Assembly (NCBI GenBank): GCA_964386385.1
Contig: CAYLRN010000008.1
Span: 1 to 64,000, forward strand
Source: RUG572 sp964386385
GTDB lineage: Bacteria > Verrucomicrobiota > Kiritimatiellia > RFP12 > UBA1067
Length of the DNA stretch: 64,000 nt
Reading direction: 5' to 3'
Part shown: positions 42,780 through 51,262 of the stretch, one piece after another
How positions within the stretch are numbered: the stretch's first letter is position 1
Layout of the letters: each line of letters opens with the position of its first letter
The notes under the pieces: generated by a model
Databases searched by the model: none
Seen by the model: the letters and a program-made list of their open reading frames with translations, nothing else
Told to the model about the DNA's origin: nothing
Made by a program: the position numbers and the translations under genes

Positions 42780-42788
42780 TGGTATAAT
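42780..42788 (+). promoter_or_regulatory. Extended -10 promoter of the beta-helix gene
   Basis: TGGTATAAT, starting 11 bases after the toxin stop. Predicted start near 42795. The restriction-modification pair downstream lacks a visible promoter and may share this one. Confidence 0.7.
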
Positions 42789-42870
42789 CATGCGAAAGCA
42801 GCGTTGGTCCGTTCCGAATTCTGTTCCAGATAGACGAGAACAGAAGAACGGCTGCGCACGGAGAAACGAC

Positions 42871-43962
42871 ATGACTGACAGGACGATTAGAAACGGCATG
42901 AGACGAATCGGGGCGGCTGCGTGGGCTGTCGCCGTCTGCGCGATGGCGGGGAACGCCGTCGCGGCGCGCGGTGTCGTGAACGCCGCGGACCACATGGCGA
43001 ACGACGGGGCGGCGGACGTGTCGGGCGCGATACAGAAGCTTATCGACGAGAGTCCGAACCGCACGATATACTTCCCCGACGGCGTCTATCTTCTCGCAAA
43101 GCCCATCGCCACGCCCGCCGACCCGAAGCGGAGCGTCGATTTGCGTCTGGACAACTTCGCCACGCTGCGCGCGGCGCCTGGTTGGGCGCACTCGGAGGCG
43201 ATGGTGCGCCTTGGCGGAATCCACCCGAAGAACGACATCGAAACGCCCGGCAGCAACTACTCCTTCACGGGCGGAATCGTGGACGGCGCGGGCGTCGCGA
43301 AGGGGATTTCGATCGATGGCGGGCGCGAGACGCGCGTCGAGAACGTGTCCATCAAGAACGTCAGCGTCGGTCTCTGGATCAAGCACGGCGCGAACGGAGG
43401 GTCGTCGGACAGCGACGTCCTGAACGTCAACATTGTCGGAAACGGCACGACGGATTCCATCGGCGTCCTCGTGGAAGGGTACGACAACACGCTCTCGCAC
43501 ATGCGCATCGCGAACGTGTACGTGGGCGTGAAGCTCGTGGGCGGCGGCACGTTCCTGCGCAACGTGCATCCGCTCTTCACGGGGCGCTGGGAGGATTTCG
43601 AGCGGAGCGTCGGCTTTATGGACTTTGGCAGCGACAACACGTACGAGGGCTGCTACAGCGACCAGTTCAGCACGGGGTATGCGTTCATGCGCGGCAACCG
43701 GTCGACGCTCAACAACTGCATCGCCTGGTGGTACGCGAAGGACCCCGGCCGGCCGCACGTGGCCTTCCGCAGCGCGGGTCGCTTCGAGGCCCTCGTCGTC
43801 AACCCGCTCATAGGCTTCAGCGGCACGGAGGCCGTCAACACGGTGCTTGAGGTGAAGGAGCCGGGCGGCAGGGGATTTCTGCGCGACGTGCGCATGGACG
43901 AGGGCCGCGTCCGCAAGGACGACGCAGTGTTCCGAACATACCTCCAGGGGCAGATTCGTTGA
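42871..43962 (+). CDS. Secreted right-handed beta-helix protein (pectate-lyase-like)
   Basis: 363 residues; a signal peptide with a basic start (MTDRTIRNGMRRIGAAAWA to MAGNAVAARG). The N-terminal GVVNAADHMANDGAADVSGA and YFPDGVYLL segments are of the pectate-lyase-3 superfamily, followed by beta-helix coils (VENVSIKNVSVGLWIKHG, LSHMRIANVYVGVKLVGGG). The GGAGAAAC ribosome site decides this start; an ATG at 42790 lies before the transcript start. Catalysis is uncertain; it probably binds or cuts a polysaccharide. Unusually, it sits between a toxin-antitoxin pair and a restriction-modification pair. Confidence 0.82.
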   Translation: MTDRTIRNGMRRIGAAAWAVAVCAMAGNAVAARGVVNAADHMANDGAADVSGAIQKLIDESPNRTIYFPDGVYLLAKPIATPADPKRSVDLRLDNFATLRAAPGWAHSEAMVRLGGIHPKNDIETPGSNYSFTGGIVDGAGVAKGISIDGGRETRVENVSIKNVSVGLWIKHGANGGSSDSDVLNVNIVGNGTTDSIGVLVEGYDNTLSHMRIANVYVGVKLVGGGTFLRNVHPLFTGRWEDFERSVGFMDFGSDNTYEGCYSDQFSTGYAFMRGNRSTLNNCIAWWYAKDPGRPHVAFRSAGRFEALVVNPLIGFSGTEAVNTVLEVKEPGGRGFLRDVRMDEGRVRKDDAVFRTYLQGQIR

Positions 43963-43985
43963 AGTTCTGATTGAAGGATGAGGCG

Positions 43986-45080
43986 ATGCCGACTGATCTG
44001 CATTCAACTGCCGCGCTTTATGGAATTGCGCATTCAAGCCGCAATTTCAAAGATCCGTTTTACTGGGGAAAGAACCAGTTCAACTCCTCGTTTCCCATTG
44101 CGCTTTGCTGTTATATGCGCGATGTGGGGCATGACGCCATATGCATTTCCATGGCAAAAGACCTGACGACGAATGTGTCGGAGATTTCATTCGATGAAGT
44201 GTTCGGGACGAATTTGCCAAACGACAAACTCTTCTTTGATTTTGAATCCGCGTTCATGTCGTTTAAACCGTTTGTTGCCGACTCACTGGAAAAGATCGAC
44301 GTCGTGATTGCCGACAATGTGACTCGTACGGAAATCAGACCTCTTGAAATAAAGTTGACGACGTTGCCGGACGATGGGACGTCCGATTTTGACGAGGCGA
44401 AGTATGGCGCGGAAATAGTCGTACGTTCTCCGACGATGCGCTATGTGGCGTTAAGCATGATAGCCTCCAATCAAGGCTGTCTTCAACAGATTCGTGCAAT
44501 TTTCCGCAAGTCATGTCAGCGCATTGACAATTGGGAAAACGTCGTTGAAATGCGGGCGCATAAAACGGAAATATTCAAGTCGTTGCGAGAATTTCTTTCA
44601 ATCTTCTGCCGCACGCAGCGTCCTCTGCTGGTTCAGCCAATCTGGAAGACGATTGGCAAAAGACCTGAATTGGCAGAGAACTGCCTCGACGCTTTCGTGT
44701 GGACGGATTTCGCGCTGGTCCGTCTAATTTTGGATTCGCTTGACGAAGACAGACCGGGGAAAATCACTCGTCAGCAACGTGCGGCTCTCCGTCTTTCACG
44801 ATTCTTGTATGAGGCCTCGCATGAAATCCCGGTCTATCAAAAGCCAATCTATGACGGCATGACATATGGGACGTTGAACGACAAGGAGTTCTCCGTGCCA
44901 GGGAGGAAGACGAACAGATATATGGCCTGCGATCGACTTCTTCGTCCTGCCGTAACGAAATCCGAGATACGGAAAATCGTTCTGGGCGGAGGCCAGAAAT
45001 ATCTCAGCCCCGAACGGCGGTTCGACTCCATTCTCTTCTTTTCAAGGGACATTTTCGATGAACAAGTTTCGCACGGTTGA
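43986..45080 (+). CDS. HindVP-type type II restriction endonuclease
   Basis: 364 residues. The opening ALYGIAHSSRNFKDPFYWGK, then NQFNSSFPIALCCYM, DFESAFMSFKPFVADSLEK, and EIRPLEIKLTTLPDDG (the E-x-K catalytic region) with KYGAEIVVRSPTMRY match the RE_HindVP family, whose members cut GRCGYC sites. Recognition here is inferred from family only. AAGGATGAGG lies 2-11 bases before the ATG. Base composition is visibly richer in A+T than neighbours. It overlaps its methyltransferase by 23 bases. Confidence 0.85.
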   Translation: MPTDLHSTAALYGIAHSSRNFKDPFYWGKNQFNSSFPIALCCYMRDVGHDAICISMAKDLTTNVSEISFDEVFGTNLPNDKLFFDFESAFMSFKPFVADSLEKIDVVIADNVTRTEIRPLEIKLTTLPDDGTSDFDEAKYGAEIVVRSPTMRYVALSMIASNQGCLQQIRAIFRKSCQRIDNWENVVEMRAHKTEIFKSLREFLSIFCRTQRPLLVQPIWKTIGKRPELAENCLDAFVWTDFALVRLILDSLDEDRPGKITRQQRAALRLSRFLYEASHEIPVYQKPIYDGMTYGTLNDKEFSVPGRKTNRYMACDRLLRPAVTKSEIRKIVLGGGQKYLSPERRFDSILFFSRDIFDEQVSHG

Positions 45081-46113
45081 CCTTTTCTGCGGTGGTGGCG
45101 GTCTCTCCCGGGGATTGCAGGATGCCGGCTTCGACGTTGTCGCGGCGTTCGACGCCTGGAGTGCGGCGGTTGACTTCTACAATCAGAACGCCAAAGGGCA
45201 TTTCGCCTATTTGCAGGATCTTTCAAACGTGGAGGAATCGGTTGAACGGATTCGCAAGTGGAATCCTTCGGTCATAGTCGGCGGACCTCCATGCCAGGAC
45301 TTCTCCTCTGCCGGCAAGCGCAACGAGAACGGTGGACGTGCGGAACTGACGCTCGCATATGCGCGAATAGTGACGGCGGTGCGCCCTCAGCTGTTCCTCA
45401 TGGAAAACGTCGACCGTGCGCTCAAGGCGGCGACATACCGACAGGCTCTTCGGATTTTCGCCGAGGCCGGCTATCACATGACGATTGCAGTGCTGGACGC
45501 CTCGCTTTGTGGCGTTCCGCAGAAACGAAAGCGCGCAGTCGTGGTGGGCAGTTTGAAGAATCCGACGGTTTCCCTGTCGGACGTCTACAGGCGCATGCAA
45601 TCCGATCGCCCGATGACGATACGGGACTACCTTGGCGATTCGCTGGGGGTGGACTACTACTATCGCCATCCGCGCAGCTATGCGAGACGGGGGGTTTTCA
45701 GCATCGACGAACCAAGTCCCACGGTGCGTGGGGTCAACCGTCCGATTCCAAGCGGCTATGCCGGACACCCTGGCGACGCCGCTCCGGTGACGACGCCGAA
45801 TCTTCGCCCGTTGACGACCAAGGAGCGCAGTCTGATTCAGACTTTTCCCAGGGAATGGACTTTGACCGGCGTGAAGTCCGACGTCGAGCAGATCGTCGGA
45901 AACGCGGTGCCGGTCAAACTCGGTGAATTCGTCGGTCGGGCGATACGAAAGGTCGACGAGACGGACAATCTCGTGGATGAATCTGCGGAAGCGTTCGCAT
46001 ATGAACGGCCAGGCGAGGCTCATCGTCCCGTTCAGGAGCTGATGGTGTTCGAGCAGAAGTCCGAATATCGCGTCGACCGCGCTGGAAGTTCTTTTAAGGG
46101 ATTCAGACTTTAA
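45058..46113 (+). CDS. C5 cytosine DNA methyltransferase, partner of the HindVP-type enzyme
   Basis: 351 residues, complete. Motif I FRTVDLFCGGGGLSRGLQDA, motif IV VGGPPCQDFSSAGK with the catalytic Cys, motif VI LFLMENVDRAL, motif VIII PQKRKRAVVVGS, and late motifs IX/X VEQIVGNAVPVKLGEFVGRA are all present. It should protect the host from the adjacent nuclease. Also A+T-richer than the surroundings, consistent with horizontal acquisition. No control (C) protein is seen. Starts inside the endonuclease gene. Confidence 0.92.
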   Translation: MNKFRTVDLFCGGGGLSRGLQDAGFDVVAAFDAWSAAVDFYNQNAKGHFAYLQDLSNVEESVERIRKWNPSVIVGGPPCQDFSSAGKRNENGGRAELTLAYARIVTAVRPQLFLMENVDRALKAATYRQALRIFAEAGYHMTIAVLDASLCGVPQKRKRAVVVGSLKNPTVSLSDVYRRMQSDRPMTIRDYLGDSLGVDYYYRHPRSYARRGVFSIDEPSPTVRGVNRPIPSGYAGHPGDAAPVTTPNLRPLTTKERSLIQTFPREWTLTGVKSDVEQIVGNAVPVKLGEFVGRAIRKVDETDNLVDESAEAFAYERPGEAHRPVQELMVFEQKSEYRVDRAGSSFKGFRL

Positions 46114-46123
46114 GGAGAAAGCC

Positions 46124-48874
46124 ATGAAGAATGAAATTGGAGGAATATGCGCGGGGATCGCTCTTGCCCTGTGCGCGGCGGCGTCCGGCGGCGTTCCGGC
46201 GAGCGCGTTCTACGCAAGCGACCCGCAGATCTACACGGACAGGACCGCGGGCGTCTACCGTCTCTACCTGCAGCGATTCGCCGACGGCGGCGCGCGCGAC
46301 GGCGTCGAGATGCGCACGTCCCGCGACCTGTTGACGTGGAGCGAGCCTAAGGTCGTGCTGCAGGTGCCGTCCAACCGCAACTGCCAGGCCGTGTGGGCGC
46401 CGGAGATGCATAGGCACGGCGACGCCTACTACATGTTCCTCACGGAGCGCGGGAAGGACCTGCCGAAGGGGCAGGAGGCGTTCAAGCCGACGGGGCCGAA
46501 GGGCTGGCGTCCGGAGGCGCGCTTCATGCACAACACGCTCAGGTGCTACACCTACAAGTCCGCCTCGCCGGAAGGCCCGTTCGCGCCGCTGGACGCGGAG
46601 TCCATCACGCCGCTGGACTGGCGCGCGCTGGACGGCACTCTCTTCGTGGAGGATGGAAAGCCATACATGGTGTTCTGCCACGAATGGACGCAGACGTGCG
46701 ACGGCACGATCGACGCCGTTGAGCTGGCGGCCGACCTCTCCCGCGCCGTCGGCAGGCCGTTCACCCTCCTCAAGGGCAGCGACTTCGTGAACAAGGTCGA
46801 TCCGCCGAAGGACCCGAATCGCACGCGGCAGACCGTGACGGACGGCCCGTGGTTCCACCGGTCGAAGTCCGGCGCGCTCTTCATGCTCTGGGCGACGTGG
46901 GCGCGCGTCGACGGGCGCGGCGGATACGTGCAGGTGGCCTCCCGCTCGCAGAGCGGAACGCTGCGCGGCCCGTGGACGGACCACACGGCGCTCTTCGCGC
47001 GCGACGGCGGACACGCCGCGACGTTCGACCTCCTCGAAGGCGGCAAGGCCATCTCCTTCCACTCGCCCAACACGTGGCCGGACAAGCGCATGCGCATCTT
47101 CCGTCTCGTCGACAACGGCGACTCCCTCGCGCTCGGCGAGGAGATTGGAAAGAAGAAGACCTCGTTGCCGCAGGTCACGGACGGCCTTGAGAGGACTGAC
47201 CTGAACGGCCTCTGGGACTTCCGCTTCGAGAAGGGGAAGTCGCTTGAGGACCTGCCGGACCTGCCCGCGTTCGAGCCGAACGACAAGATGACCGTTCCCG
47301 GCTGCTGGAACGCGATGTCGCGCTACTACAACCTGCACGGCACCGGCGTCTACCGCACCTCCTTCACGCTGGATGGCGACGCCGTGAACGCCTTTCTCGT
47401 GGTGGATGGCGTCGGCCTCAGGTCGCGCTTCTGGGTGGACGGACGCGAAGTCGGCTTCAGCAAACTGCCGTGGAGCAGGTTCGAGATTCCGACCGGCGCG
47501 CTCAAGGCCGGCCGCCACGAACTCGTGGCGGCGGTCGATTCGACGGTGGACAACGCCAAGGTCAAGCTCTTCTGGGACTTCTACGACTTCTACCCCTTCG
47601 GCGGTTTCCACCACGGCGTGAGCCTGAACGTCCAGAGGAAGCCGGTCGAGCTCAGCCGCCTGGTCGTGCGGACGCGGGACTACAGGACCGGCCGCGTCGA
47701 GGTGGAGGCGCAGTTCGTCGGCGCGGACGCTCCGAAGGACTTCACGGCGGACGTAGCGTTCGACGGCGCCGCGCCGGCCGCCGTGGCGTTCCGGAACCGC
47801 CGGGCGACGCTGGACGTCCCCGCGTTCAGGCTGTGGAGCCCGGCGACGCCCAACCTCCACGTCGTCTCCGTGCGGACCGCCGGCGGCCGCGCCGTCAGCC
47901 AGCGCTTCGGCGTCAGGCAGGTGGGGACCGCGAAGGGGCGCATCACGCTCAACGGCGAGCCGGTCTACCTGAAGGGCGTCAACCGCCACGAGTCCCACTA
48001 CGAGTTCGGCGTGACGTCTCCCGTCCAGCTGATGTACGAGGACATACAGAACGTGAAGGACCTCGGCGGCAACTTCATCCGCGGCAGCCACTACGCGCAG
48101 AGCGGGAAGTTTCTCGACCTCTGCGACGAGCTGGGCGTCCTCGTCTGGGAGGAGTCGCTCGGCTGGGGCAACCGGAGACAGCAGCTGGCCGACCCCGAGT
48201 TTCGCGACTTGCAGGAGGAGGAGACGCGCCTGATGGTGCGCAATTCCATCAACCATCCCTGCGTGATAATCAGCGCGTTCCTGAACGAGCCTGATTCGAC
48301 AATCAGGGAATGCCGGACGCTGGTGGACCGACTGGCGTCCGTCATCCGCGCCGAGGACTCCGGGCATCTCGTGACGTTCGCCTGCAACCACTCGCTCAAG
48401 GACGTCTCGCACGTGAAGACGGACCTGATCGCATACAACACATATCCCTGCTGGTACAGCCACGAGCTTGAGACGGGCTCTTCCGAGGAGATGCGCGCGA
48501 ACATACGCAAGTGCCACGAGGAGATCGTAAAGGCGTTTCGCGACAAGTACAAGGACGACAGGCCGATAATCGTGAGCGAGACCGGCGTGAAGGCGGATTA
48601 CGGCGTTCGCGACCCGCGCGGCCGGGCGCAGTACACGGAGGACTTCCAGGCCGAATACGAGGGCATCATGCTGGAGGAGATGTTCGCTATCAAGGACATC
48701 GCGGGCGTTGCCATCTGGCAGTTCACGGACGCGAAGACTTACACCCGTACGCGCGGCCTGCGCAACCGCTCGTACGGCGTGAACACGGGCGGTCTCTACG
48801 ACCTCTACCGCCGCCCCAAGATGGTGGTCGACGTCGTCCGCCGCCTCTACAGGGCGAAGTCCGAACGCGACTGA
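46124..48874 (+). CDS. Secreted GH43-GH2 fusion glycoside hydrolase
   Basis: 916 residues; signal peptide to about 26. Residues ~27-350 look like a GH43-type five-blade propeller (FYASDPQIYTDRTAGVYRLY, YYMFLTERG, GTLFVEDGKPYMVFCHEW). Residues ~355-900 are a GH2 enzyme: WDFRFEKGKSLEDLPDLPAF, RSRFWVDGREVGF, GHHGVSLNV-like (GGFHHGVSLNV), VYLKGVNRHESHYEFGV, the acid/base Glu722 in SAFLNEPDS, and the nucleophile Glu819 in IIVSETGVKADYG. The GH2 part is closest to beta-glucuronidase/galactosidase types. The two domains would act in one polysaccharide pathway. Confidence 0.85.
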   Translation: MKNEIGGICAGIALALCAAASGGVPASAFYASDPQIYTDRTAGVYRLYLQRFADGGARDGVEMRTSRDLLTWSEPKVVLQVPSNRNCQAVWAPEMHRHGDAYYMFLTERGKDLPKGQEAFKPTGPKGWRPEARFMHNTLRCYTYKSASPEGPFAPLDAESITPLDWRALDGTLFVEDGKPYMVFCHEWTQTCDGTIDAVELAADLSRAVGRPFTLLKGSDFVNKVDPPKDPNRTRQTVTDGPWFHRSKSGALFMLWATWARVDGRGGYVQVASRSQSGTLRGPWTDHTALFARDGGHAATFDLLEGGKAISFHSPNTWPDKRMRIFRLVDNGDSLALGEEIGKKKTSLPQVTDGLERTDLNGLWDFRFEKGKSLEDLPDLPAFEPNDKMTVPGCWNAMSRYYNLHGTGVYRTSFTLDGDAVNAFLVVDGVGLRSRFWVDGREVGFSKLPWSRFEIPTGALKAGRHELVAAVDSTVDNAKVKLFWDFYDFYPFGGFHHGVSLNVQRKPVELSRLVVRTRDYRTGRVEVEAQFVGADAPKDFTADVAFDGAAPAAVAFRNRRATLDVPAFRLWSPATPNLHVVSVRTAGGRAVSQRFGVRQVGTAKGRITLNGEPVYLKGVNRHESHYEFGVTSPVQLMYEDIQNVKDLGGNFIRGSHYAQSGKFLDLCDELGVLVWEESLGWGNRRQQLADPEFRDLQEEETRLMVRNSINHPCVIISAFLNEPDSTIRECRTLVDRLASVIRAEDSGHLVTFACNHSLKDVSHVKTDLIAYNTYPCWYSHELETGSSEEMRANIRKCHEEIVKAFRDKYKDDRPIIVSETGVKADYGVRDPRGRAQYTEDFQAEYEGIMLEEMFAIKDIAGVAIWQFTDAKTYTRTRGLRNRSYGVNTGGLYDLYRRPKMVVDVVRRLYRAKSERD

Positions 48875-48922
48875 CCGCATGGCGCGGGCTTTTCTTCCGC
48901 CATTCCACCTTTCAACTCAATG

Positions 48923-48931
48923 TGATAGAAT
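48923..48931 (+). promoter_or_regulatory. Extended -10 promoter next to the ATG of the carboxylase subunit
   Basis: TGATAGAAT, ending 7 bases before the ATG at 48939. The predicted first base of the transcript is at or next to the ATG, so the message would be leaderless. Confidence 0.65.
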
Positions 48932-48938
48932 ATCCACC

Positions 48939-50774
48939 ATGAAAAACAACCAGCTTAAGAAAGTCCGTGTCACCGACACCACCCTGCGCGACGCGCACCA
49001 GTCCCTCTGGGCCACGCGCATGAGAACAGACGACATCCTGCAGATTGCGGAGAAAATCGACGACGCAGGCTACTACTCGCTGGAATGCTGGGGCGGCGCC
49101 ACGTTCGACGTGTGCATGCGCTTCCTCCGCGAGAACCCGTGGGAGCGCCTTCGCCAGATCAAGGCCGTCTGCAGGAAGACCCCCCTCCAGATGCTCTTCC
49201 GCGGGCAGAACATTCTCGGATACAAGCACTATCCCGACGACGTCGTGGAGCGCTTCACCGCGCTCGCCTGCGAGAACGGGATGGACATCTTCCGCGTCTT
49301 CGACGCGCTCAACGACCCGCGCAACCTGGAGCAGGCGATCAAGTGCGTCAAGAAGTACGGCGGACACGCCCAGGGCACGATCTGCTACACGACATCGCCC
49401 GTCCACACGGTCGAGAACTACGTCAGGCTCGCCAAGGAGCAGGAGGCGATGGGCGTCGACTCCATCGCGATCAAGGACATGGCCGGAATCCTCACGCCCG
49501 GCGCCGCGCGCGAACTCGTCGCGGCCCTCGTGAAGGCGATGCCCGAAATGCCGATCCAGCTGCATTCGCACATGACTAGCGGAATGGCCGCGGCGATGTA
49601 CATGGCCGCCGTCGAGGCCGGCGCCGGCTGCGTCGACTGCGCCATCTCCACGATGTCCAGCTTCAGCTCCCAGCCGCCCTGCGAGTCCATCGTCTCCATT
49701 CTCGAGTCCGAGGGGTACGACACCGGTCTTGACCAGGTGAAGCTGGCGGAGATCAACGCCTACTTCCGCGAACTCAAGAAAAAGCGCCAGCCCGCGTCGT
49801 CCGCCAAGGTCGAGCCGGTCGACGCAGGCGTACTCGTCCACGCCATCCCCGGCGGCATGATCTCCAACCTCCGCAGCCAGCTCGCCCAGCAGGGCGCCCT
49901 GGACCGCCTTCCGGAAGTGCTGGCCGAACTGCCGAAGACGCGCGCCGACATGGGCTACCCCCCGCTCGTCACGCCCACGTCGCAGATCGTCGGCGTCCAG
50001 AGCGTCCTCAACGTCCTCGGCGGAGAGCGCTACGGCATGGTGACGGACGAGACGAAGCGCTACGCAGCCGGCTACTACGGGCGCACCCCCGCGCCGATCG
50101 ACGCCGACCTCCGCAAGAGGCTCGTCGGCGACCTGCAGACGGTCGAGTGCCGTCCGGCCGACCTCCTCAAGCCCGGCCTCGCCGCCGCCGCCCGCGAAAT
50201 CCCGCCGAAGCTGATCCAGTCGGAGGAGGACATCCTCAGCTACTGCCTCTTCCCCGAAGTCGCGCTCGGCTACTTCAAGTGGCGCGCCCAGCCGGAAGGC
50301 TCGCGCGACCCCATCCCCGCGGACGTCGAGATGCAGAAGACCGACGGCGCGGCGCAGTCCGCCCCGGCGCTTTCCGCCGAGGACGCGCGTTTCGTCGCGA
50401 TCGGCAAGGCGTTCGCCTCCCTGATGGCCACTTGCGGCGGCGCCGGCTTCGACGCCTCCGCGTTCGCCTCCATCCCGGCGGCTCCGGTCGCCTCCGCCGC
50501 GCCGGCGGCCGAGGAGAAGGCGTCAGCCCCCGCGGAGCCGGCCGGAACGCCCGTCCTCGCCCCGCTCAATGGCACGTTCTACCGCAGCTCCGGCCCCGGC
50601 AAGCCCGAACTGGCCGCCGACGGCGCGGACGTCAAGGAGGGCGACCCCTGCTGCATCGTCGAGGCGATGAAGCTCTTCAACCCCATCAAGGCCACCGCTG
50701 CCGGCAAGATCTCGTTCCTCGTCAAGCACGGCGACGCCGTGACGAAGGGGCAGACGCTGGCCGTCATCGGCTGA
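48939..50774 (+). CDS. Biotinylated carboxyltransferase subunit (oxaloacetate decarboxylase alpha/PycB type)
   Basis: 611 residues. The TIM-barrel carboxyltransferase starts RVTDTTLRDAHQSLWATRM and has the metal ligands QLHSHMTSGMA; the conserved PGGMISNLRSQL and SQIVGVQSVLNVL regions follow. An Ala/Pro-rich linker leads to a biotinyl domain with EAMKLFNPI and the biotin lysine 578, 34 residues from the end. It moves CO2 between biotin and pyruvate/oxaloacetate, in oxaloacetate decarboxylase, pyruvate carboxylase or transcarboxylase. The membrane beta/gamma subunits or biotin carboxylase are not adjacent, so the complex is unclear. Leaderless start inferred. Confidence 0.88.
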   Translation: MKNNQLKKVRVTDTTLRDAHQSLWATRMRTDDILQIAEKIDDAGYYSLECWGGATFDVCMRFLRENPWERLRQIKAVCRKTPLQMLFRGQNILGYKHYPDDVVERFTALACENGMDIFRVFDALNDPRNLEQAIKCVKKYGGHAQGTICYTTSPVHTVENYVRLAKEQEAMGVDSIAIKDMAGILTPGAARELVAALVKAMPEMPIQLHSHMTSGMAAAMYMAAVEAGAGCVDCAISTMSSFSSQPPCESIVSILESEGYDTGLDQVKLAEINAYFRELKKKRQPASSAKVEPVDAGVLVHAIPGGMISNLRSQLAQQGALDRLPEVLAELPKTRADMGYPPLVTPTSQIVGVQSVLNVLGGERYGMVTDETKRYAAGYYGRTPAPIDADLRKRLVGDLQTVECRPADLLKPGLAAAAREIPPKLIQSEEDILSYCLFPEVALGYFKWRAQPEGSRDPIPADVEMQKTDGAAQSAPALSAEDARFVAIGKAFASLMATCGGAGFDASAFASIPAAPVASAAPAAEEKASAPAEPAGTPVLAPLNGTFYRSSGPGKPELAADGADVKEGDPCCIVEAMKLFNPIKATAAGKISFLVKHGDAVTKGQTLAVIG

Positions 50775-50805
50775 ACGGACTGAAGGCGAAGGAGGAGGAC
50801 AGGTC

Positions 50806-51252
50806 ATGGCGGACTTTACGACTGCATCCTGGTGCTGGCTGTATCTTGGCGCGTTCCTCATGCTGGGGGAAATCGTCACGCCCGGCTTCGTCCTCTTCTT
50901 CTTCGGACTTGCCGCCGCGACCGTCTCCGGCTGCAAGTTCCTCCTGCCCGCGCTTTCCCCCGCGTGGCAGCTGGCGCTGTTCTCGATATTCTCCATCGTC
51001 TATCTCGTCGGGCTCCGCCGCCTTGTGAAGAGCGTCTTCATGGGCGACAGCGACGGCCCGGCAGCGCTCGTCGGCGAGTACGTCGGGCGCGTCGGGGAAA
51101 TCGTCGAGGCGGCTTCGCAGGAGACGCCCGGCCGCGTCCTGATCGGCGACGCCGAATGGACGGCCGTGGCGGGGGAGCGCGTTGAAAAGGGGACGAAGGT
51201 CAAGGTCGTCGCGCAGAAGAACCTGACGCTGACCGTCGAGCCCGTTCGATAA
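50806..51252 (+). CDS. NfeD-family membrane protein
   Basis: 148 residues. Two to three N-terminal helices (about 9-29, 32-50, 56-76), then an OB-fold NfeD domain with LVGEYVGRVGEIVEAAS, GRVLIGDAEWTAVA and TKVKVVAQKNLTLTVEPV, ending normally. NfeD proteins pair with SPFH/stomatin proteins, here possibly the one at 21098. AAGGAGGAGGACAGG precedes the ATG. It lies 31 bases after the carboxyltransferase gene and 10 before the next gene. Confidence 0.9.
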   Translation: MADFTTASWCWLYLGAFLMLGEIVTPGFVLFFFGLAAATVSGCKFLLPALSPAWQLALFSIFSIVYLVGLRRLVKSVFMGDSDGPAALVGEYVGRVGEIVEAASQETPGRVLIGDAEWTAVAGERVEKGTKVKVVAQKNLTLTVEPVR

Positions 51253-51262
51253 AGGAGATGAC

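Noticed and set aside
46103..48880. Long minus frame opposite the GH43-GH2 gene
   Set aside because: Antisense shadow of a strongly supported gene; repetitive low-information sequence.
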